From the NCBI RefSeq assembly GCF_000263855.1, contig NZ_AJWX01000005.1, forward strand, positions 124,001-188,000: a DNA stretch of 64,000 bases, given 5' to 3'. Source of the stretch: Pseudomonas sp. M47T1 (GTDB lineage Bacteria > Pseudomonadota > Gammaproteobacteria > Pseudomonadales > Pseudomonadaceae). The notes under the pieces are model-generated. The model searched no databases, was not told where the DNA came from, and worked only from the letters and a program-made list of their open reading frames with translations. This document shows, in pieces, positions 26,705-36,358 of the stretch; position 1 is the first letter of the stretch, and every line of letters starts with the position of its first letter. The position numbers were made by a program, and so were the translations under genes.

Positions 26705-26823
26705 CGCCTGTGCACCTGTGCCGTGCAGGGTTGCACAAGCACAGGGCACACTCAGCACGTTTAACCCGAATATTTCCTTGATTTCGGGTCGAAACGGATT
26801 TGGCACACATTCTGCCTACCACC

Positions 26824-26833
26824 TCGTATACAA
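26824..26833. promoter_or_regulatory. Operator-like palindrome, site 2
   Basis: TCGTATACAA, one base off the perfect site at 26695-26704, ends 27 bases before the NCS1 start codon. The paired sites suggest repression of the NCS1 gene by a dimeric regulator. Confidence 0.4.
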
Positions 26834-26860
26834 AAATATCGATTGCGAGGGACATACGCC

Positions 26861-28303
26861 ATGTCAGATCAACGCCCGGCCGGTTACAGCCCGCGCCTCT
26901 ACAACCACGACCTGGGGCCCACCCCGCAAACGTGGAGCTCGTACAACATCTTTGCCTTCTGGATGAGTGACGTACACAGCGTGGGCGGTTACGTGTTCGC
27001 CGCCAGCCTGTTCGCCCTGGGCCTGGCCAGCTGGCAGGTGCTGATCGCCCTACTGGTGGGCATCTGCATTGTCCAGGCTATCGCCAACCTGGTGGCGCGC
27101 CCCAGCCAGCAGGCGGCCGTGCCCTACCCGGTGATCTGCCGCCTGGCCTTCGGTGTGTTCGGCGCCAACATCCCTGCGGTCATCCGTGGCCTGATTGCCG
27201 TGGCCTGGTACGGGGTGCAGACCTACCTGGCGTCGAGCGCGCTGGTGATCGTGGTGCTGCGTTTTTTTCCGGCGCTGGCGGCCTATCAGGACGTGACCTT
27301 TGCCGGCCTGTCGTACCTGGGCTGGTTGGGCTTTCTGAGCTTGTGGGTGGTGCAGGCCCTGGTGTTCTGGACCGGCATGGAATCCATCCGCCGCTTCATC
27401 GACTGGGCGGGCCCTGCGGTGTATGCGGTGATGTTTGCCCTGGCCGGGTGGGTCGTGTGGCGCGCGGGCTGGAGCAACATCAGCTTTACCCTGGCGCAGA
27501 AAGCCGTCTCCGGCTGGGCGGCGGTTGGCCAAGTGATCGTGGCAATCGCGCTGGTGGTGTCGTACTTTTCCGGCCCTACCCTGAACTTCGGTGACTTCAG
27601 CCGTTACTGCCGCAGCATGAGCGAAGTGCGCCGAGGCAACTTCTGGGGCTTGCCGATCAACTTCCTGGCGTTTTCCCTGGTAACCGTGGTGATCGTGTCC
27701 GGCACGTTGCCGATTTTTGGCGAAATGATCCACGACCCCATCGCCACCGTAGCCCGCATCGACAACACCACCGCCGTGCTGCTGGGCGCCTTCACCTTTG
27801 TCACTGCCACCGTGGGCATCAACATCGTCGCCAACTTCGTCTCCCCGGCCTTCGACTTCGCCAACGTGTCGCCCAGCCGCATCAGTTGGCGCATGGGCGG
27901 CATGATCGCGGCGGTGTTGTCGGTGTTCATCACGCCGTGGAACCTGTTTAACAACCCCGAAGTGATCCACTACACCCTCGACGTGCTGGCGGCGTGCATT
28001 GGCCCGTTGTTCGGCATCCTGCTGGTGGACTACTACCTGATCAAGCGCCAGCAGATCGACATCGACGCCCTGTTCAATGACGGCCCCAGCGGGCGCTACT
28101 GGTACACCAACGGCGTCAACCGCGTGGCCGTGCAGGCGCTGGTCATCACTGCCCTGGCCGGCCTGTGCATCACCTTTATTCCATGGTTCAAGCCCATGGC
28201 CAACTTCGCCTGGTTCACCGGCTGCTTGCTGGGCGGCGCCCTGTTCTATGGCCTGACCCGCTGGTCGCAGCGAGCGCTGCCGGTGGCGGCAGCGACGGTG
28301 TAG
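26861..28303 (+). CDS. NCS1-family nucleobase/vitamin:cation symporter
   Basis: 480 residues from ATG 26861 (GAGG about 10 bases upstream). About 12 membrane helices. NCS1 features: NHDLGPTPQTWSSYNIFAFW at the start, NLVARPSQQAAVPYPVICRLAFG with GVFGANIPA, LNFGDFSRYC and GINIVANFVSPAFDFANVSP. Imports a nucleobase-like substrate (cytosine, uracil, allantoin, hydantoin or a thiamine precursor). thiM follows on the same strand after 154 bases, so a pyrimidine or thiazole-related substrate is possible, but this is inference only. Confidence 0.93.
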   Translation: MSDQRPAGYSPRLYNHDLGPTPQTWSSYNIFAFWMSDVHSVGGYVFAASLFALGLASWQVLIALLVGICIVQAIANLVARPSQQAAVPYPVICRLAFGVFGANIPAVIRGLIAVAWYGVQTYLASSALVIVVLRFFPALAAYQDVTFAGLSYLGWLGFLSLWVVQALVFWTGMESIRRFIDWAGPAVYAVMFALAGWVVWRAGWSNISFTLAQKAVSGWAAVGQVIVAIALVVSYFSGPTLNFGDFSRYCRSMSEVRRGNFWGLPINFLAFSLVTVVIVSGTLPIFGEMIHDPIATVARIDNTTAVLLGAFTFVTATVGINIVANFVSPAFDFANVSPSRISWRMGGMIAAVLSVFITPWNLFNNPEVIHYTLDVLAACIGPLFGILLVDYYLIKRQQIDIDALFNDGPSGRYWYTNGVNRVAVQALVITALAGLCITFIPWFKPMANFAWFTGCLLGGALFYGLTRWSQRALPVAAATV

Positions 28304-28457
28304 CTCGCGTATTTGTTGCCGCTGCCGCCAGCTTGCGCGGGCCAGTGACCAGGCTGAAGGTCTTCGGCGTTGGTTCGGGCCAGCGCAGCCTCGCGGCAGC
28401 GCTACACACCATGATCCGTGGTAATTTGAGGGTTTACCGTACACTCGGAAATCGCTC

Positions 28458-29312
28458 ATGCTCCAGATCGCCCGCCAGGCCCCCACCATCGAATCCATCA
28501 TCGCCGCCCACGCTGCCTTGCGTGCCCAGGGCCCCCTGGTGCAGTGCCTGACCAACGTGGTGTCGGCCAACTTCATGGCCAACGTGCTGCTGGCCGCCGG
28601 GGCCTCGCCGGCCATGGTCGACAACCCCGAGGAAGCCGTAGGCTTTGCCAGCGTCGCCGGTGCCGTGCTGGTCAACCTGGGCACCCCCACTACCGCGCAG
28701 GTGCAGTCCATGCGCCTGGCCGTGCAGGCGGCCGATGACATTGGCAAACCCTGGGTGCTGGACCCCATCGGCGCTGGCGCCCTGCCCTGGCGTGGCGCCA
28801 TTGCCGCCGAACTGCTCGCCAGCCGGCCCACGGTGATTCGCGGCAACGCCTCGGAAATCATTGGCCTGGCCGGCCTGGGCAACAGCAACGCCAAGGGTTT
28901 TGACAGCTCCAACGACCCGGCCGACGCCGTGCCTGCCGCGCTCAGCCTGCTGGCCCACGCCAGTTGCGTTTCCGCCTCCGGCCCCATCGACCACGTGGTC
29001 GGCAAGGTGCAGGACGACCAGGGCAACCTGGCCCATTACCTGCTGCGCATCGCCGGCGGCAGCGCCCTGCTGCCCCGCGTCACCGCCTCCGGCTGCGCAC
29101 TGGGTGCCCTGGTGGCCGCTTACGCAGCCGTGGCCCAGAACAGCTTCTGCGCCGTGGCCGCCGCCCACGTGCACTTCGCCTTGGCAGCCGAATACGCCGA
29201 ACGCCAGGCCCGCGGGCCCGGCTCGTTCGTGCCCGCGTTTCTGGATGGTCTGGATCTGGTCGATGCGCGCTTGATTCGTGCGAAGGGGCAGGTTGAGGGG
29301 GTGAAGCTTTGA
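28458..29312 (+). CDS. thiM: Hydroxyethylthiazole kinase
   Basis: 284 residues. Phosphorylates 4-methyl-5-(2-hydroxyethyl)thiazole for thiamine salvage. Ribokinase-like fold marks: PLVQCLTNVVSANFMANVLL, GASPAMVDNPEEA, VLDPIGAGALPWR, TVIRGNASEIIGLAG and the catalytic-loop VTASGCALGALVAAY. All expected segments are present. Upstream I looked for a TPP riboswitch and saw no CTGAGA core. Transcribed in the same direction as the NCS1 transporter, possibly as a salvage pair. Confidence 0.94.
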   Translation: MLQIARQAPTIESIIAAHAALRAQGPLVQCLTNVVSANFMANVLLAAGASPAMVDNPEEAVGFASVAGAVLVNLGTPTTAQVQSMRLAVQAADDIGKPWVLDPIGAGALPWRGAIAAELLASRPTVIRGNASEIIGLAGLGNSNAKGFDSSNDPADAVPAALSLLAHASCVSASGPIDHVVGKVQDDQGNLAHYLLRIAGGSALLPRVTASGCALGALVAAYAAVAQNSFCAVAAAHVHFALAAEYAERQARGPGSFVPAFLDGLDLVDARLIRAKGQVEGVKL

Positions 29313-29477
29313 CAGCCGGCAAATGAAATGGCTGATTTTCATGGGGGCATTCGCGCCTGGAGTCCAACCCGGTGTGGCCACCTGACGCGCAGCCGAATGG
29401 CCGGCTCCCTGGTCCTATATTGATTGCAACGTACCATTGGCTGACAAATAGGCGCTGGCCGCGTTGGGTGTTTGACG

Positions 29478-31280
29478 TCAGGCCTGTGTCCGGCCCTGCC
29501 CGCTCGCCAACCACGCGCGCCACCCGCCAAACTCACTGATATCAGTCGCACCCTCCAGACCAATCCCCTCGCAAATAAACCCCGTCTCCCAACGCCCATC
29601 GCTCAGTTCCACTTTGCCCAGCCCCAGCGGCGCTGGGACGCCGCCCAGGAAGGAGCCCAGCTCGCTGGACGGCAGTTCCCACACTTCCACCGCAATTGCT
29701 ACACCATGCTCCGCCACCCGCACCATGCCAGGCCGTTGCACGGGGCCACCGGCCAGGGCGTGCAGGCGATAATGGGCCGCGCTGTGGGTGGCTTCCAGCA
29801 GGCGGCCGCCGCGTTGGCGCAATTGGCCGTTCAAGGGCAGGCCGTCCAGGTGGGCGCCACACACCACCACCGCAACCCGGTCATTGCGGGCCGCACGGCC
29901 GGGCAATGGCATGGCCTGGAAGGCGTTGGCCAGGCTGAGCAGGTACTGGTCGGTAAAGGCTCGGCCGAACAGTGTAACGCCCCACGGCAAGCCGTTGGCC
30001 ATGGTGCCGGCCGGCACGGCCACGGCGCTGTAGTCCAGCAGGTTCATGAAGTTGGTGTAATAGCCCAGCTCGGCGTTGCGCAGCACCGGTTCGGCGGCGA
30101 GTTCGGCCAGGGTGACCGGGCGGCCGATGGTGGGCGTCAGCACGCACTCAAGGTCAGCCATCAACGCGTCGCAACGGGCCTTGAGCCGCTGCAGGCGATA
30201 CTGGGCACGGAAGGTCTGTACACCATCGACGCCCGGCGCCTTGGCCAGTACCGCGTGGATCACCGGTAACACTGCGCCTGGGTCACGCTCGGCCAACTCG
30301 CCGACCACGCTGTAACGTTCAGCCACCCAAGGGCCGTCGTACAACAGCCGGGCGGCCTCCAGAAAGGGTGACAAGTCCAGGCTCACGGCTTGACCGCCCA
30401 ACGCCTCAAGCCGGGACACGGCCGCGGCGAACAACGCCGGGCCTTCGTCGCAGCCGAAGAACTGCAGGTCCTGCACCTGCGGCACGCCGAAGCGAAACGG
30501 CCGCAGAGCACCGAATGCCGTGGCATCATTCCAGGCCGGGTTGGCGCGGCTGTATTCGTCGCGCGGGTCAAGACGTGCGGTCAACGCCAACAGGTGGCTG
30601 GCCTCGCGGGCGGTGCGGGTGAAGGTGGTTACGCAGTCCAGCGTTCGGCAAGCCGGCACAACGCCTGCGGTGGACAACAGCCCCTTGCTGGCCTTGAGGC
30701 CCACCAGGTTGTTCAGCGCCGCCGGTACCCGGCCCGAACCGGCCGTGTCGGTGCCCAGGGCAAAACTGGCCAGGCCCAATGCCACCGCCAGCGGTGAACC
30801 GGCGCTCGAACCTCCCGACGGATAGTCCGCCAGCACACTGTTGCGGCAGGCGCCATAGGGACTGCGGGTGCCGTTCAAGCCCGTGGCAAACTGGTCCAGG
30901 TTGGTCTTGCCCAGGGGCACGGCGCCTAGCGCGATCAGCTGTTCCACCAGCGTCGCCGAACGTTGCGGCACATACGCAAACGCCGGGCAGGCGGCCGTGG
31001 TCGGCACACCCGCCAGGTCGATGTTGTCCTTGATGGCAAAGGGCACGCCGTACAACGGCAGGTCATCCAGGTGCCGCCCAGCCAGGGCGGTGAAATACGG
31101 CTCCAGTTCCTGAGGCGTCAGCAGGTGAATGAACATCCGGTATTCGTCGTTCAACGCTGCCGCCCGCTCGCGCAGCGCCAGGATCAGCTGGCGGGGTTGC
31201 TGGCGGCCGGTGCGATAGGCTTCACGCAGGGTGTCCAGGTTCAGGTCAGTCATTGCCTGTGTACTCACGATCATGTTCAT
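29478..31280 (-). CDS. atzF: Allophanate hydrolase
   Basis: 600 residues. Amidase-signature enzyme converting allophanate to two ammonia and CO2. Ser-cisSer-Lys triad positions: K84 (FAIKDNID), S158/S159 (PSGGSSAGS) and S182 (GTDTAGSGRVPAA). After the amidase domain (to about residue 450) comes the small C-terminal domain typical of AtzF (from about 460, with RNDRVAVVVCGAHLDGLPLN and GSFLGGVPAPLGLGKVEL). Its ATG overlaps the stop of the carboxylase gene (ATGA, 31277-31280). Last enzyme of the operon; it consumes the allophanate made upstream. Confidence 0.95.
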   Translation of the reverse strand: MNMIVSTQAMTDLNLDTLREAYRTGRQQPRQLILALRERAAALNDEYRMFIHLLTPQELEPYFTALAGRHLDDLPLYGVPFAIKDNIDLAGVPTTAACPAFAYVPQRSATLVEQLIALGAVPLGKTNLDQFATGLNGTRSPYGACRNSVLADYPSGGSSAGSPLAVALGLASFALGTDTAGSGRVPAALNNLVGLKASKGLLSTAGVVPACRTLDCVTTFTRTAREASHLLALTARLDPRDEYSRANPAWNDATAFGALRPFRFGVPQVQDLQFFGCDEGPALFAAAVSRLEALGGQAVSLDLSPFLEAARLLYDGPWVAERYSVVGELAERDPGAVLPVIHAVLAKAPGVDGVQTFRAQYRLQRLKARCDALMADLECVLTPTIGRPVTLAELAAEPVLRNAELGYYTNFMNLLDYSAVAVPAGTMANGLPWGVTLFGRAFTDQYLLSLANAFQAMPLPGRAARNDRVAVVVCGAHLDGLPLNGQLRQRGGRLLEATHSAAHYRLHALAGGPVQRPGMVRVAEHGVAIAVEVWELPSSELGSFLGGVPAPLGLGKVELSDGRWETGFICEGIGLEGATDISEFGGWRAWLASGQGRTQA

Positions 31281-34200
31281 TGCGCCTCCAGAACCACCAC
31301 GCGCTGACCGGCGCGCACGGCGCTGCCCGGTTGCACGCGAATCTCAAGAACTACACCGGCGCAGGGCGCCAGCACCGGAATTTCCATTTTCATCGACTCC
31401 AGCACCACCAACGCCGTGCCCGCGGCCACCTGGTCGCCCACGCTGACCTGCACCTGCCAGAGGTTGCCGGCAATGGGGCTGTCGACGCTGTGTTCGCCGG
31501 GCTGCAAAGTCGCCTCCTCCTGCGCAGGCGCGTAGGCTTCCTCGCTTTCGAAGTGTGCCTGCCCGCTGGCAATCCAGCGCTCACGCTCAGCCTGGAAGGC
31601 CGCCTGCTGCTGGCCACGAAACGCGGCGATGCTCTGCGCTTCGCGCGCCAGGAAGGCCTGGTACTCGGCCAGGTTCAGTTGGCCCTGTTCGATGCGCAGG
31701 TCGTAGCGCCCCTGGGGGAAATCACGACGGATGCGCAGCAACTCGTCGGCGCTGACCGGGTAGAAGCGGATCTGATCGAAAAACCGCAGCAGCCACGGCT
31801 TGCCGGCAAACGCCGCCACCTCGCGGTAACGATTCCACATTTGCAGGGTGCGGCCCACGAACTGATAACCGCCCGGCCCTTCCATGCCGTACACGCACAA
31901 GTAGGCGCCACCGATGCCCACCGAGTTCTCGGCCGTCCAGGTGCGCGCGGGGTTGTACTTGGTGGTCACCAGGCGGTGACGCGGGTCCAGGGGCGTGGCC
32001 ACCGGCGCACCCAGGTACACGTCGCCCAGGCCCATCACCAGGTAACTGGCCTCGAACACCGTGCGGTACACCTCGGCCAGGTCCGGCAGGTCGTTGATGC
32101 GGCGAATGAATTCCAGGTTGCTGGGGCACCAGGGCGCATCCTTGCGCACCGTGGTCATGTATTTCTCGATGGCCAACTGGCACGCCGGGTCATCCCAGGA
32201 CAACGGCAGGTGGACGGTGCGCGACGGCACGCTGAGGTCCCCGGCGCTGCACACCTGGGCCCATTCACCTTGCAACTGGGCCAACAACTGCGCCAGGGGC
32301 AGTTGCTCGGGTTGATAGTGCACTTGCAGTGATCGAATGCCGGGCGTCAGGTCGATTACCCCGGTTAACTCCTGGGCGGCCAGCGCCTGCATCAACGCAT
32401 GGGCGCGAAAGCGCAGCACCAGGTCCAGTTCGGCGTCCCCCACCTCCAGCAGCACGTGAGTGTCACCGGCCAGGCGAGCCACCAGGCGCCGGTCGCCCTG
32501 GCCAATGTCGAGCACAATGGGCGAGGCCAGCGGTTCGGCCACTGTCATGGCCTGCGGGTCGCGCGCGCAGGCCAACGACACCGGCACGAACTGCACCTTG
32601 TCGCCCGCCTTCAATTGGCCCAGTTGCCACAGGTCGGCCTCGATCACCGTCACCGGGCACACAAAGCCACCCAGGCTGGGGCCGTCGGGGCCGAGAATCA
32701 CCGGCATGTCACCGGTGAAATCCACCGCGCCCACGGCGTAGGGGTTGTCGTGGATATTGGAGGGGTGCAGGCCGGCTTCGCCGCCGTCCGTGCGTGCCCA
32801 CTCCGGCTTTGGACCGATCAGTCGCACGCCGGTGCGGCTGGAGTTGAAGTGCACCTCCCAGTGGGCCGCGAAAAACACCTCGATGGCGGCCGGGGTGAAA
32901 TACTCCGGCGCGCCGTGGGGACCGTAGATCACCCGGATGTGGCGCAAGGCCGGCCAATGCGGCACGTCCTCAGCCGCCGCCTGCGTACCCGCCGAGGCGT
33001 CCTGCAAGGGCGCCAGGTGCAACACGTCACCGGTGCGCAAGGCACGCCCGCCGTGGCCGCCGAATTGACCGAGGGTAAAGGTGCTCTTGCTGCCCAGGTA
33101 ATCGGGCACGTCCACGCCGCCGCGCAGGCACAGGTAGCTGCGGGCGCCGGCACCTTCAATACTGCCCAGCGCCAGCACCTGCCCGGCTTTGATCAGCAGG
33201 CTGGTGTACAGGGGCTGCGCGACGCCGTCCAGGCTGACCGGCAAACACGCGCCGGTGATGGCGACAACGGCGTCGGTATTGAACCGCAGCGTCGGGCCGC
33301 TCATGGTGATTTCCAGCCCGGCAGCGCCCTGGGGATTGCCCAGCAAACGGTTACCCAAGCGCAGCGCGCGGCTGTCCATGGGCCCGGACGGCGGCACGCC
33401 AACGGCCCAGTAGCCCAGCCGCCCGGGGTAGTCCTGCACGCTGGTCTGGGTACCGGGGCTCAGCACTTCCAGAGTGTCGGCCTGGTAGGCCAGCCCTTCC
33501 AGGCAACGGGTCCAGGCCTGGCCGCCAGCGAAAGGTTGGTCTGCCAGGATCTGGCGCAGGTAGTGGCGATTGCTTTCCACACCATACACCCGGCTATTGG
33601 CCAGGGCCTGGTCGAGGCCGGTACTGGCCTGTTCGCGGTCAGGCGCCCAACTGATGAGCTTGGCCAACAGGGGGTCGAAGTACGGCGCCACCTCGCAGCC
33701 GGCTTCCACCCAAGTGTCGATGCGCAGGTGCTGGCCGTCGGCTGGCGGGAACACCACTTCGGTCAGCAGGCCGGGGCTAGGCTGAAAGTCCTTGCCTGGG
33801 TCCTCGGCGTACAACCGCGCCTGGATGGCGTGGCCACGTGGCTGCAAACCCGCGGCCAAGGTGGCCAACGGCGGCAGGTCGCCGGCCGCCAGCTGCACCA
33901 TCCAGCTCACCAGGTCCACGCCCCACACCTGTTCGGTCACCCCGTGCTCCACCTGCAGGCGGGTGTTGACCTCAAGGAAATAGAACTGCCCGCTGCCGCT
34001 GTCGAATACAAACTCAACGGTACCGGCGCTGCGGTAATTCACCGCCCGGGCCAGCCGCACCGCCGCTTCGCACAGCGCCTGGGCCATACCCTGCGGCAGG
34101 TTGGGTGCCGGGGTTTCCTCCAGCACCTTCTGGTTGCGGCGCTGTACCGAGCAATCACGCACGCCCAACGCCAATACCTCACCGCAGCCGTCGCCGAATA

Positions 34201-34834
34201 CCTGAACTTCCAGGTGACGGGCACGCTGGATGTACTTTTCCAGGAACACCCCGGCGTCACTGAAATTGTTCTGGCCCAGGCGCTTCACCGCGGCGAATGA
34301 CTCGCTCAGCTCGGCAGCGTCGCGGCAAACGCGCATGCCGATGCCGCCGCCGCCGGCCGTGCTCTTGAGCATCACCGGGTAGCCAATGTTCGCGGCGGCG
34401 CTCAAGGCGTCGTCCAGGCTGCCCAGCAGTTCTGTGCCTTCCAGCATGGGCACGCCATGCTCGCGGGCCAGGGCGCGGGCGGTGTGCTTGAGGCCAAACA
34501 CCCGCAGTTGCTGGGGCGTGGGGCCTACAAAGGCAATGCCCGCCGCCTCGCAGGCCTCGGCAAACGCGGCGTTTTCCGAAAGAAAACCGTAGCCTGGGTG
34601 AATGGCCTGGGCGCCGCTGTCATGGGCGGCGGCAAGGATTTTGTTCACGTCCAGGTAGGTGCCGGCGGCAGCGCCCTCCCCCAGGCTCAAGGCCTGGTCG
34701 GCTTCAAGAATATGGCGGCTGGCAAGGTCCGCCTCCGAGTACACCGCCACCCCCTTGACCTTCAGGGTGCGCAAGGTACGCAAAATGCGGCAGGCAATGG
34801 CGCCGCGGTTGGCAATCAACAGTGTGTCGAACAT
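31277..34834 (-). CDS. uca: Urea carboxylase-family enzyme, likely guanidine carboxylase
   Basis: 1185 residues from ATG 34834. Biotin carboxylase domain (about 1-450: FDTLLIANRGAIACRILRTL, ATP-grasp Gly loop TAGGGGIGMR, EVNTRLQVEHGVTE), then KipA/AHS2-like (about 470-790: SVQDYPGRLGYWAVGVPPSG) and KipI/AHS1-like (about 800-1000) carboxyltransferase parts, and a C-terminal biotinyl domain with VLESMKMEIPV (biotinyl lysine K1149). Annotated by homology as urea carboxylase, but the guanidine riboswitch and the DUF1989 pair in the same operon match the published guanidine carboxylase pathway, in which this enzyme makes carboxyguanidine. The specificity-determining residue was not checked. Three hairpins precede it in the mRNA. 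Confidence 0.93.
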   Translation of the reverse strand: MFDTLLIANRGAIACRILRTLRTLKVKGVAVYSEADLASRHILEADQALSLGEGAAAGTYLDVNKILAAAHDSGAQAIHPGYGFLSENAAFAEACEAAGIAFVGPTPQQLRVFGLKHTARALAREHGVPMLEGTELLGSLDDALSAAANIGYPVMLKSTAGGGGIGMRVCRDAAELSESFAAVKRLGQNNFSDAGVFLEKYIQRARHLEVQVFGDGCGEVLALGVRDCSVQRRNQKVLEETPAPNLPQGMAQALCEAAVRLARAVNYRSAGTVEFVFDSGSGQFYFLEVNTRLQVEHGVTEQVWGVDLVSWMVQLAAGDLPPLATLAAGLQPRGHAIQARLYAEDPGKDFQPSPGLLTEVVFPPADGQHLRIDTWVEAGCEVAPYFDPLLAKLISWAPDREQASTGLDQALANSRVYGVESNRHYLRQILADQPFAGGQAWTRCLEGLAYQADTLEVLSPGTQTSVQDYPGRLGYWAVGVPPSGPMDSRALRLGNRLLGNPQGAAGLEITMSGPTLRFNTDAVVAITGACLPVSLDGVAQPLYTSLLIKAGQVLALGSIEGAGARSYLCLRGGVDVPDYLGSKSTFTLGQFGGHGGRALRTGDVLHLAPLQDASAGTQAAAEDVPHWPALRHIRVIYGPHGAPEYFTPAAIEVFFAAHWEVHFNSSRTGVRLIGPKPEWARTDGGEAGLHPSNIHDNPYAVGAVDFTGDMPVILGPDGPSLGGFVCPVTVIEADLWQLGQLKAGDKVQFVPVSLACARDPQAMTVAEPLASPIVLDIGQGDRRLVARLAGDTHVLLEVGDAELDLVLRFRAHALMQALAAQELTGVIDLTPGIRSLQVHYQPEQLPLAQLLAQLQGEWAQVCSAGDLSVPSRTVHLPLSWDDPACQLAIEKYMTTVRKDAPWCPSNLEFIRRINDLPDLAEVYRTVFEASYLVMGLGDVYLGAPVATPLDPRHRLVTTKYNPARTWTAENSVGIGGAYLCVYGMEGPGGYQFVGRTLQMWNRYREVAAFAGKPWLLRFFDQIRFYPVSADELLRIRRDFPQGRYDLRIEQGQLNLAEYQAFLAREAQSIAAFRGQQQAAFQAERERWIASGQAHFESEEAYAPAQEEATLQPGEHSVDSPIAGNLWQVQVSVGDQVAAGTALVVLESMKMEIPVLAPCAGVVLEIRVQPGSAVRAGQRVVVLEAQ

Positions 34835-34850
34835 GGCAGGGTTCCCTGGA

Positions 34851-34924
34851 GGCGCCATCCGGCGCCTCGACTGGGGTGCGGGCCGTCCCGCACATTGACG
34901 ATCGCATGCCGGGGCCGTCCCCGG
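34851..34924 (-). promoter_or_regulatory. Three tandem hairpins in the intercistronic mRNA
   Basis: Before the carboxylase gene the transcript can form GGCGCC-GGAT-GGCGCC (34851-34866), GTGCGGG-ACGG-CCCGCAC (34876-34893) and CCGGGG-ACGG-CCCCGG (34909-34924). The last two have the same ACGG loop. None has a U-run. They may set mRNA stability or differential expression within the operon. Confidence 0.5.
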
Positions 34925-35001
34925 TGGCGTTCAAGCCTGGCGCCGGGGCCGACACTGGCCGGCGCGGCTCTGGCACAGGGCAAACAGCCAGCGCCGCAGG
35001 G

Positions 35002-35622
35002 TCACGCCCATACCAGCAACTCCGCTGGCGTGGGGTTGTAGCCATTGCACGGGTTGTTCAATTGCGGGCAGTTGGAGATCAGCACAATCACGTCCATTTC
35101 GGCGCGCAGCTCCACGTATTTGCCCGGGGCGGAAATACCGTCCTCGAAGGTCAGGCCGCCCTCGGCGGTGACCGGCACGTTCATGAAGAAGTTGATGTTG
35201 GGGCCAATGTCGCCCTTGCCCAGGCGGCCGTCGTGCAGGCAGGCGTGCAGGTAGTTGTCGCGGCAGCTGTGCATGTGGCGCGTGTCCAGGGCGTAGCGCA
35301 CGGTGTTGCTCTCCTGGGCGCAGGCACCGCCCAGGGTGTCGTGGCGCCCGCAGGTGTCATCGACGATGGTCAGCATCGGGTGGCCCAGGTTGGAATACAG
35401 CACGCTGCCGGTGGTCAGGTAGACGCTGCCCTGGCGCCGCAACGTACGCTGCACGTCATAGCGCTCGCGCGGGTTGGCCAGGCTGAAGAACAGGGTATCG
35501 ACGGCCTGGTTGCCTTCCAGGTCGAGAATGCGCAGGGTCTGGCCGGCTTTTACTTCGGTAAGTGACGGCGCGCCGGCAGGGACGACCGAGCGCCACAGGG
35601 GTTCACGTGCAAGGGGGGTCAT
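35002..35622 (-). CDS. DUF1989 protein (urea amidolyase-associated 2); carboxyguanidine deiminase subunit
   Basis: 206 residues from ATG 35622 (GAGGAA about 8 bases upstream). DUF1989 fold: [20 protein letters not shown], Cys/His-rich [20 protein letters not shown] and [20 protein letters not shown], then [20 protein letters not shown]. Conserved Cys and His suggest a metal or catalytic site. Known as UAAP2 from its genomic link to urea carboxylase; DUF1989 pairs were shown to form carboxyguanidine deiminase (CgdAB), which turns carboxyguanidine into allophanate and ammonia. Which of A or B this is I cannot say. Confidence 0.88.
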   Translation of the reverse strand: MTPLAREPLWRSVVPAGAPSLTEVKAGQTLRILDLEGNQAVDTLFFSLANPRERYDVQRTLRRQGSVYLTTGSVLYSNLGHPMLTIVDDTCGRHDTLGGACAQESNTVRYALDTRHMHSCRDNYLHACLHDGRLGKGDIGPNINFFMNVPVTAEGGLTFEDGISAPGKYVELRAEMDVIVLISNCPQLNNPCNGYNPTPAELLVWA

Positions 35623-35632
35623 GGTCAGTTCC

Positions 35633-36358
35633 TCAGGCAAACAGCCGATCGGTGTTGATGAAACCGCGTTCGTTCTCGGGGCGCGACGTGCGGCAGTGTT
35701 CCGCAACCTCGGGGTGGGCCTTCATCCAGGTGAGCAACACCGGCTGGGGGGCGTATGCGGGATTAGGGTCCATGGGGTGTTGCAAGGCCGTGAGCACCAC
35801 CAGGGTATCCATTGGCGCGTACAGCTCGATCAGGTCACCGGCGCGCGAGTTGCCGGGCACGTAGTGCAGGCCGCCAGCACTGTCGACGTCCACGCGGCTG
35901 AACAGGTTCAGGGTCATCAGCAGGTCGGACAGGCCCAACCCCCACTTGCCCAGCTCCACCAGCAGGTTGTCGGTGCCGTTGCGGTACGCACCGTTACGCA
36001 GCTCCTGATAGCGGCCCTGACCGTACTTGTGCAGCACTTCCTCGGCGCACAGCACGCCACCCAGGCTGTCGCTCCAGCCGCAGGTGTCGGTGGTGATGGC
36101 CGCCAGTACCCGCCCCATGTCCGAGTACAGGCAATGACCGGTGGTGAGCTTGGCCGTGTGCTGGCCCTTGAGGCTGTCGGGCAGGTTCAGGCGCTCGGTT
36201 TTTTCCGCCGCATTGAGCAGGGTCAGGCTGACGTTGGCGTTACCATTGAGGTCGGTGAGGCGCAGCAGTTCGCCGCGCTTGAGCACGAACGAGCGATGGC
36301 CGCCGCCAGGCAGCAGTTCTTCGGCAAAGGCCGGGAAAGGCAAGGTCGATTCAGTCAT
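35633..36358 (-). CDS. DUF1989 protein (urea amidolyase-associated 1); carboxyguanidine deiminase subunit
   Basis: 241 residues, the larger DUF1989 paralogue (UAAP1): [40 protein letters not shown] followed by [33 protein letters not shown] and ending [22 protein letters not shown]. It shares the (D)TCG-x-D-x-L-GG motif with its partner encoded 11 bases downstream. The two likely form the heteromeric carboxyguanidine deiminase. Its ATG overlaps the stop of the ABC ATPase gene by four bases (36355-36358). Confidence 0.88.
   Translation of the reverse strand: MTESTLPFPAFAEELLPGGGHRSFVLKRGELLRLTDLNGNANVSLTLLNAAEKTERLNLPDSLKGQHTAKLTTGHCLYSDMGRVLAAITTDTCGWSDSLGGVLCAEEVLHKYGQGRYQELRNGAYRNGTDNLLVELGKWGLGLSDLLMTLNLFSRVDVDSAGGLHYVPGNSRAGDLIELYAPMDTLVVLTALQHPMDPNPAYAPQPVLLTWMKAHPEVAEHCRTSRPENERGFINTDRLFA

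Noticed and set aside
28304..28457. TPP riboswitch upstream of thiM
   Set aside because: The 154-base gap has no CTGAGA core or matching pairs; it contains REP-like palindromic bits only.
27050..29026. Long open frame opposite the NCS1 transporter and thiM
   Set aside because: Shadow of two well-supported genes; no recognisable domain.
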